Origin: Wolfiporia cocos
Lineage: Eukaryota; Basidiomycota; Agaricomycetes; Polyporales; Phaeolaceae
DNA: 64,000 bases
Direction of reading: 5' to 3'
Assembly: GCA_029448655.1 (NCBI GenBank)
Contig: JACCLO010000001.1
Location: forward strand, 3,596,001-3,660,000
Part shown: piece by piece, positions 58,118-64,000 of the stretch
Numbering within the stretch: the first letter of the stretch is position 1
Layout of the letters: each line of letters opens with the position of its first letter
Notes under the pieces: generated by a model
The model's input: the letters and a program-made list of their open reading frames with translations, nothing else
What the model was told of the DNA's origin: nothing
Database searches by the model: none
Position numbers and translations under genes: made by a program

Positions 58118-58615
58118 ATTCTGCTGCCTAGAGGGGAATTATGTCCGGAAGCACAGTATCGTCCAAATCTGTACCGTACAATATTGTTGAGCTTCCCGGA
58201 AGGGGGCAATGTAGAGCGAGGTGACTGAAGTATAAGTCTCCAGTATAATACTGTATATAGAGGCACATCGCGTATCACGTCTGAATACCCAAATACGGCA
58301 AGCGCTGTAGCTCCGCACCCATGTATTCTTCACTCTCGTAGGAACTCGGGCAACAGCGACGTCTAACTCACCTTTGCTGAGGCTCTTGAAACAGCGTGTC
58401 ACATCTAATTATCCCGTACTGGCCTACACGGGGTTGGAATTCGTGCTCTGAAGCTCTGGTGTAAGCACTGTTACGAGCGCGTTTCGCGTTCGGGGCCACC
58501 ATTATCTTGGGCCTTGCAAGGTAGAACGTGGTACAGTACACTACCGTGCATGCGCCTCTTGCGCAAGCACTGTTCCTGCTACTTACGTCTGTAGAGGAAG
58601 TTTATCCGACAAGTC
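58118..58615. other. Divergent intergenic region
   Basis: About 500 bases between the NDUFAF8-like and Csf1 starts, holding both promoters. It contains two closely spaced CGCGTT-type sites near 58478-58490, similar to the ACGCG boxes elsewhere in this part of the window. No gene was recognised. Confidence 0.5.
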
Positions 58616-61600
58616 ATGCTCAACATTGTCTTACTCGTCACGGCTATCTGCATTGTAATTGTACTCATCCTCTACCTCTTCTTCTGGAACCGTTTAGTTG
58701 CATTCCTGCTTGGGATTGTTCTCCGTCTCGCGTTCTGGAATCAGGCAGAGTCAAGCGCATGGATTGACATTGGTGCGTGCTATCCTCCCCGTCGAAGCAT
58801 ATTGCAGACTTCGATGGGAATTACTAGGGTCGATACACTTCTCGATCCTTGCAGGGAGGATTTTGTTCAAGGATCTGCGGTATTACTCAAGCAGCCAGAC
58901 AATCAAGGTCGTTAAGGGTCAACTAAGCTGGCGTTACTGGATTCGTAGACCAGCAGATGAAGAGGATCTCAGCCATGCCCAAGTAGTCGGGGAGAGCCCT
59001 GACCGTACGTCCTGTGTGTTCTTGCCAACTGCGTACAGGGAGCTGACTGTTCATGAAGAAAAAGAACGGATGCCTCTTCAGTGCCGCATTCACTTGTCCT
59101 TGCAAGGTCTAGAGTGGTTCATGTACAACCGAACCGCTGCGTATGACTATATCGTGGCACAGATGGCGGAGGAAGTACCACCTACGCCGACTCCTACACC
59201 GGCCGCCCAAAGTAGTGGCATCTGGGAAGCGAGGGATGCTCTGAGGAAGATCTTCACACGAAGCTCCATAGCACCAGACAGTAAGGCGGCGTACCTTAAT
59301 TTCTCAATCGCAGCAGCACTGATCAACTTCTCCCAGCATCGGTTAAGGCGAGGACAAGCTCCCTGAAGTTGTCCGTTCTTAGAAAATCACCGAATTTCAT
59401 CAAGCGGACAGTTGATTGGATCGAATCACAGCTACCACAATTTGATCCCAAGAATCTGTTGCCGATTGGTATCGAAGCCTCCAGGGGTGCCATCATCTGT
59501 GGTAATGCTTCAACACCAAACCTTCTCGTTGCAGAATTTAGCAAAGCCGAGGGCACGTACGGAGTGGTCCAAGCAAGATCCAAGTACGATCACTATAAAC
59601 AAGTGCTAAGCATGAAGATCAAGAATGCACTAGTGTGCTATGTTGATAACACCGACTACACAGACAGCATGCAAGATTTTGGACAGAAGGTCAAGGAGCA
59701 AATGAAGCAGTCATCTGATCCAGCTCACGGAAAGCGTAATAGCCTATCCTTCTCATCATTTCAGAAGCTATGGAACAGCCTGGAGCTCTGGTCCGTTGCG
59801 CTTCCATCTTACTCGAGTTCACGCGCTCTTCGCGCTATGCGCTCTCTCTTTGGCTATGCATCCGTTCCTGTGCCTCATCCGCCTGCATATTGGGGTTGGC
59901 GAAAGTCGCAGAAGAACTCTGATGAGGAAACTCCTGTGGGCATTGATTTCTCGACGCTGGAGTATGCTATGGAGCGGAAGATACTCGAGGCTCCTGTCCT
60001 TGAGCTCCTGTACTATGCGGACGTTGTTGGTCTAGTTCCAAAGCCATCTCAATCATCCTTGAATATCGGGGATGTTGATCCGTTCGATGTCGGCAACGGA
60101 GATCTCCCTCCAGAATGGGGTGTTGATGTCGTGGTGAGAGGCGGATTCATGCGGTATGGACCTTGGGCGGACCGGCAACGGTAGGGCGCATAGCTTGTCA
60201 AAGCAATCGCGCGTCGTGTAGTAATAACGGAATATAGTGCGATATTACAACAATGTTTCTTCCCCCCTACCTTTCATGATGTGGAGCCTGCTGCACGACT
60301 CAAACCAGGAGATTCGCGAATGTGGACTGGATTCAGGGTTCTCACCGAGCTACGGGATGGCGTAACATTACATATACCGTTTCGTGAGGCATCCAAGGTC
60401 AGTACGAGTTTTTTACGAGGCTTCATTGCTTTCAATGCGAAGTGGCGCTCATGAATCTTGTTAGGACTGGCAATGGGATGGGAAGGTAGACTTGCCGAAC
60501 CGTCCCCATAGACGAGAGGCCGCATCGATACACATCAAGGCCGGGGATAGTTCTACCATTAGCTATATAATGCCCATGGTGGCGAGCTCAACCGGCTATC
60601 ATCCTCTGCTGGAGATCCACTTGGATTCTGTGTCTATTACGTCGAGTCTAAACGATATACGTATCCTGTCTGCTGAATCATGCCGGGTATGTGTGTCGTA
60701 TAATTCCCACTGCTGGATGGCGTTACTTACCATTATGTTACATTGTTGAACAGCTTCGATGTCAGTTACCGACCCCATTGAGATGGAATGCAGCGCGGCA
60801 GTGGACAATCTCTGTCGGTTTGCGCCAATCATGTTTCTACCTGCTCAGAGACCATATCAACATGTTCGCTGACTTGGGAAAGGACTGGAGCTCAGGACCA
60901 CCTACTGACTATCATCGCTTCGTTCCAATGACATACGCTTTTGAATTGGACATGGATAATTACGAGATCAACACGTATGTGAACGATCATAACATTATTG
61001 ACAAGCCTCTCATCAAAGAGGACAACGGTAGATATAATTCCTCTTTGAAAAGCGTGACCTAACTCATTGATTTTCAGCATTGCTCACTCTACGGGGAAGA
61101 TATTTCACCCATGCTCTACGAATTCCTCTGACACAGTATCACCCGGAGGCATCTACCATCTCGTTCGGGATCGACGCACCCGACATCTCAGTCAACCTTA
61201 CACTTCCGCGGTGGAACACACATAGTCTGTACCCTTCTCCGGATCGCAGCGACATAAGTCGCATTGGATTCCTCGCCCTGAATGCGTCGTATCGATATCA
61301 CGCAGAGGTACATGAAGACAATATTGATCAACTGCAGCTTCACTTCGCAGTGCGTGTTAATGATGCCGTTAACTTACCTGTTACTGATCTTGTGCGCACG
61401 TATAGGCCCGTGATGTCGTCTTTAAGGCATTCGGCTGGACAATCCGCTACTTCATGATTTTGCGTGATAATTATTTTGGGTCTTTCACGCATTTCTCCAC
61501 ATTGTATGAGTATCTGGAAAAACGTAGGAAAGGGCAGCCCATAGGCGACCCGATAGACATACAGTATAGACCGGGCAAGGTACGTGCGCTTGCGCTAGGA

Positions 61601-64000
61601 ACCCGTAAGCGCATTCACAGTTCGATATTAGTCAAACTCAATGGAAGTCGAGCTCGGAGTCAGCATTTCGCGTGGGTTGATTATCGCCCCTGTAGGCCTG
61701 CCTGGTTTCGGGGTGTACAGCGCAGAGCAAGCGGATGCCGGAGAGGCTGGTGGCCTCGGACCTTGTCTTATGCTAGACCTTCCAGTACTCCAGGTGCAGT
61801 TGAGGTCAAATGACTATTATATGGGTGGGCTCACTGCATTATCCAGCTTGTGGTAACTCATGTTATTTGCAGATATGTCACTTAATATTAACACCGTCTA
61901 CGGTCACATAGACGACCATCGCTCCGATGACATGCTCTATCACTATGATCGTCAACGTAACCACGACGAAATGCTGCTTATTGAAGGTGAACGATCCCTG
62001 AATACTCCGCGAACAAGACCTGATAAGTGCTCTAGAAATCGATATCGTTGCGAATAGGTTATTCGGTCCCCAGCCTCATACATCAACATATGTATGCATG
62101 TGGGAGGTACACATCGGGGACGTGAAGGCTGTTCTTTCCACCTTCCAATATCGCATATTATCCCTTGCTAGCACGTCCTTCGGGGTCAACTTCGCTGATC
62201 CACTCAATGCTCCGGCTCAAGAATTCGCGGTACCTGCGGATCCCGATGGTCTGTCGAGACAGCGTGTATAAGAGACATTTTGGGATACACTAACACTTTC
62301 TTATAGTCACTTTCCTTAAAGTCACATTAGACTCGGCCAATATCGTTTGGCGCGCCGGAACAATAGCCGTCGAGCTCGCGCTTCCCATGGGGATTAGGTT
62401 TGACAGCAACGATCTTGCGGGGAAGTTCCATCGAAAAGTGAACAGTATTCGCTTACCATTTGCGACATGCACCACATTGCTGGCTAGTCGATCACACACA
62501 AGATGGTATGAGGCCTCAAAAGTCACGTTTGATGTGAACTTGGACATATATTCTGCACCTGATAAATGGCAAGAGAGTGCGCGGGCTCAAGCCAACTTCA
62601 TATCGGCGCAAGATGCTCTTACTGGTCGTGCAAGAGTACTATATTCCCGTGACATATCCATTCAATCGTTGGAAGAGTTACCCTCTGGTAAGTCAATTAA
62701 TCCGCGTTTACAGCTGGCGTAACACAGTTGCGCCCGATAAGGTCGTGGAATGCTGGACAATGACATGTATTTACCTCAACTCCGAATTCCGCGACGAAAG
62801 CAGCCAAAGCGGCCCACGCAGCCGACGCCGACGGCAAGACTTGACGAAGGATTACCTTCGCGCAGTCAGCTCCCACTTTCAACAGTAAATCAATCAGAAT
62901 CAGACGGAGATGAAGGGACCACTGACGCAGATCGCGATGCACGCTTGGCGTAAGTGCTGTTTCAGAATTAAAATACAATGCTGACAGTCCGTTGAGCAGA
63001 CGAATGCGCCCAGCAGGATTATCTAGAAGTTACTGGGTCTCAGATGATGGAGACAGCATCCTGAGCGGTGATGAAGATGAATCTGATGACGAGGATCTAA
63101 CCGATCACTGGGATAGTGATGAGTCCGATCTACCACAAGGTGTGTTTCCAGGAGATTACTTTCTGTCCATCTGATAGTTGGTGCAGGTTCGTCGCACACT
63201 AGGCTAGCTCAGTCCTGGAGACACTATAAAGCAGTCGTTACGCAATATGGAGCGCACACCCTAGAAAGACCATCATTATGGAATGGTTCCCCCTTCACTA
63301 TCTTGCAGGTCGGTCGATTCGTCTATAGCTCGTGAACATATTCAGACGATTGTGCATGGCAGGTTGCAAGAGCCAAGACACAACAATACAGAGTCTCACT
63401 CAACGCTGACAAGATGCCTGCACGGTCCCCAGCACCATTCGTAGCTGAAAGCATTGGTCGTTCTCCAACTGCAAGCGCATTTCGTGTTCATTGCGAGAAA
63501 GGTCTTGAGATCTGGCTAACGCCGTTGATTCTCCCAGTCGTAGAGCAAGTCTCCCAGGATCTCACTGCGAATGTAGGACCGGTCCAGTCACTAATTGTCG
63601 ATCTCGAGCTGACATTGCCTCTCAGCAATTGTGCCCTGAGTTGCGCGTCGACACTATCCTCGCAAATTGTGTGCAATCCACTGATCCTGAGCGTGCCGTT
63701 ACAAAGGATCCATCTGTAACTATAGATATTCGCATATCATGGGTCCGCCTAGTCTCGGTGCAAGATATTGATCCGGATAAAGAAAGCATTCTCGAAGACA
63801 CAGTATCATCGGAGAACGGACCTCACCTAGCAAACCTGAGCAGCACCCTACTCGACTTGAGCATCGTGAATCTACATCTCAATGCCAGGCTCTCCGATCA
63901 TCGGTTCAAGGAAGACATGTTTGCGGCATCGCTGACACAGGTATCCATCGCGTTGAGTGAACATAACTCGACGTTGCACCGTGACGCCGCTGGTCACCAA
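58616..64000 (+). CDS. CSF1: Csf1/BLTP1 bridge-like lipid transfer protein, 5' part
   Basis: The N-terminal part of a giant protein that forms a hydrophobic bridge for lipids between the ER and other membranes. MLNIVLLVTAICIVIVLILYLFF is the ER anchor helix, followed by WNRLVAFLLGIVLRLAFW. Then comes SAWIDIGSIHFSILAGRILF and LRYYSSSQTIKVVKGQLSWRYW, the chorein-like start of the family. RIHLSLQGLEWFMYNRTAAYD is a characteristic Csf1 block. Many exons with intact frames follow, through HDVEPAARLKPGDSRMWTGF, NLTLPRWNTHSLYPSPD, an acidic linker (DGDSILSGDEDESDDEDL) and VTIDIRISWVRLVSVQDIDP. The gene continues past the right edge; the family is about 3,000 residues, so under half is seen. The start is the first ATG of the anchor helix. 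Confidence 0.9.

Noticed and set aside
1..64000. tRNA genes, rRNA, CRISPR arrays, insertion sequences and LTR retroelements
   Set aside because: No convincing B-box plus cloverleaf, no regularly spaced repeats, and no transposase, integrase or reverse-transcriptase motifs were seen. Short tRNA-like GGTTCGA strings fall in coding exons.

Overview
The window is nuclear DNA of a filamentous fungus, most likely an agaricomycete basidiomycete, possibly of the polypore type (inference). The genes are broken by many short GT-AG introns, mostly about 46 to 65 bases, and include families typical of mushroom-forming fungi: membrane-anchored amidohydrolases usually filed as carbohydrate esterase 9, a GPANCxGK-type P450, a HxxxDA acyltransferase and a basidiomycete-type Zn2Cys6 regulator. 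There is no operon, CRISPR array, rRNA gene or convincing tRNA gene.

Layout. 1-9.6 kb is gene-poor: a possible coding fragment at the left edge and one Zn2Cys6 transcription factor (3.5-5.0 kb, minus). 9.6-21.7 kb is a housekeeping block: a mitochondrial-carrier-like protein (minus), a Fun30/SMARCAD1 remodeller (plus), TRAPP subunit Bet5/TRAPPC1 (minus), an unrecognised two-pass membrane protein (minus) and the arginine delta-N-methyltransferase Rmt2 (minus). 22.0-35.4 kb holds two long paralogous amidohydrolases, both minus, which enclose a TRP-like/FLC membrane protein and the mitochondrial ATP synthase subunit OSCP, both plus.

36-50 kb looks AT-richer by eye and accessory in character: a P450 (plus), an acyltransferase (minus), an enoyl-CoA hydratase (plus), a monocarboxylate-type MFS transporter (plus) and an Hda1-type histone deacetylase (plus). 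The first four have the enzyme-plus-exporter composition of a small metabolic cluster, but no backbone synthase is present. A C-terminal remnant of a third amidohydrolase lies at about 50.4-50.7 kb.

51.3-64 kb is again conserved: Rad10/ERCC1 (plus), a large disordered protein probably of the CANIN/SLF2-like Smc5/6-linked type (minus), a Dsc4-like DUF1746 protein (plus), a twin-CX9C mitochondrial protein like NDUFAF8 (minus) and the 5' part of the giant lipid-transfer protein Csf1/BLTP1 (plus), which runs off the right edge. Several genes serve genome maintenance or chromatin (Fun30, Hda1, Rad10, CANIN-like). Two of them, Rad10 and the CANIN-like gene, have clusters of ACGCG boxes just upstream of the start.

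Exon joins were worked out by hand from GT-AG sites, reading frame and family similarity. Where spliced lengths are quoted, the exon sums were checked to be divisible by three.
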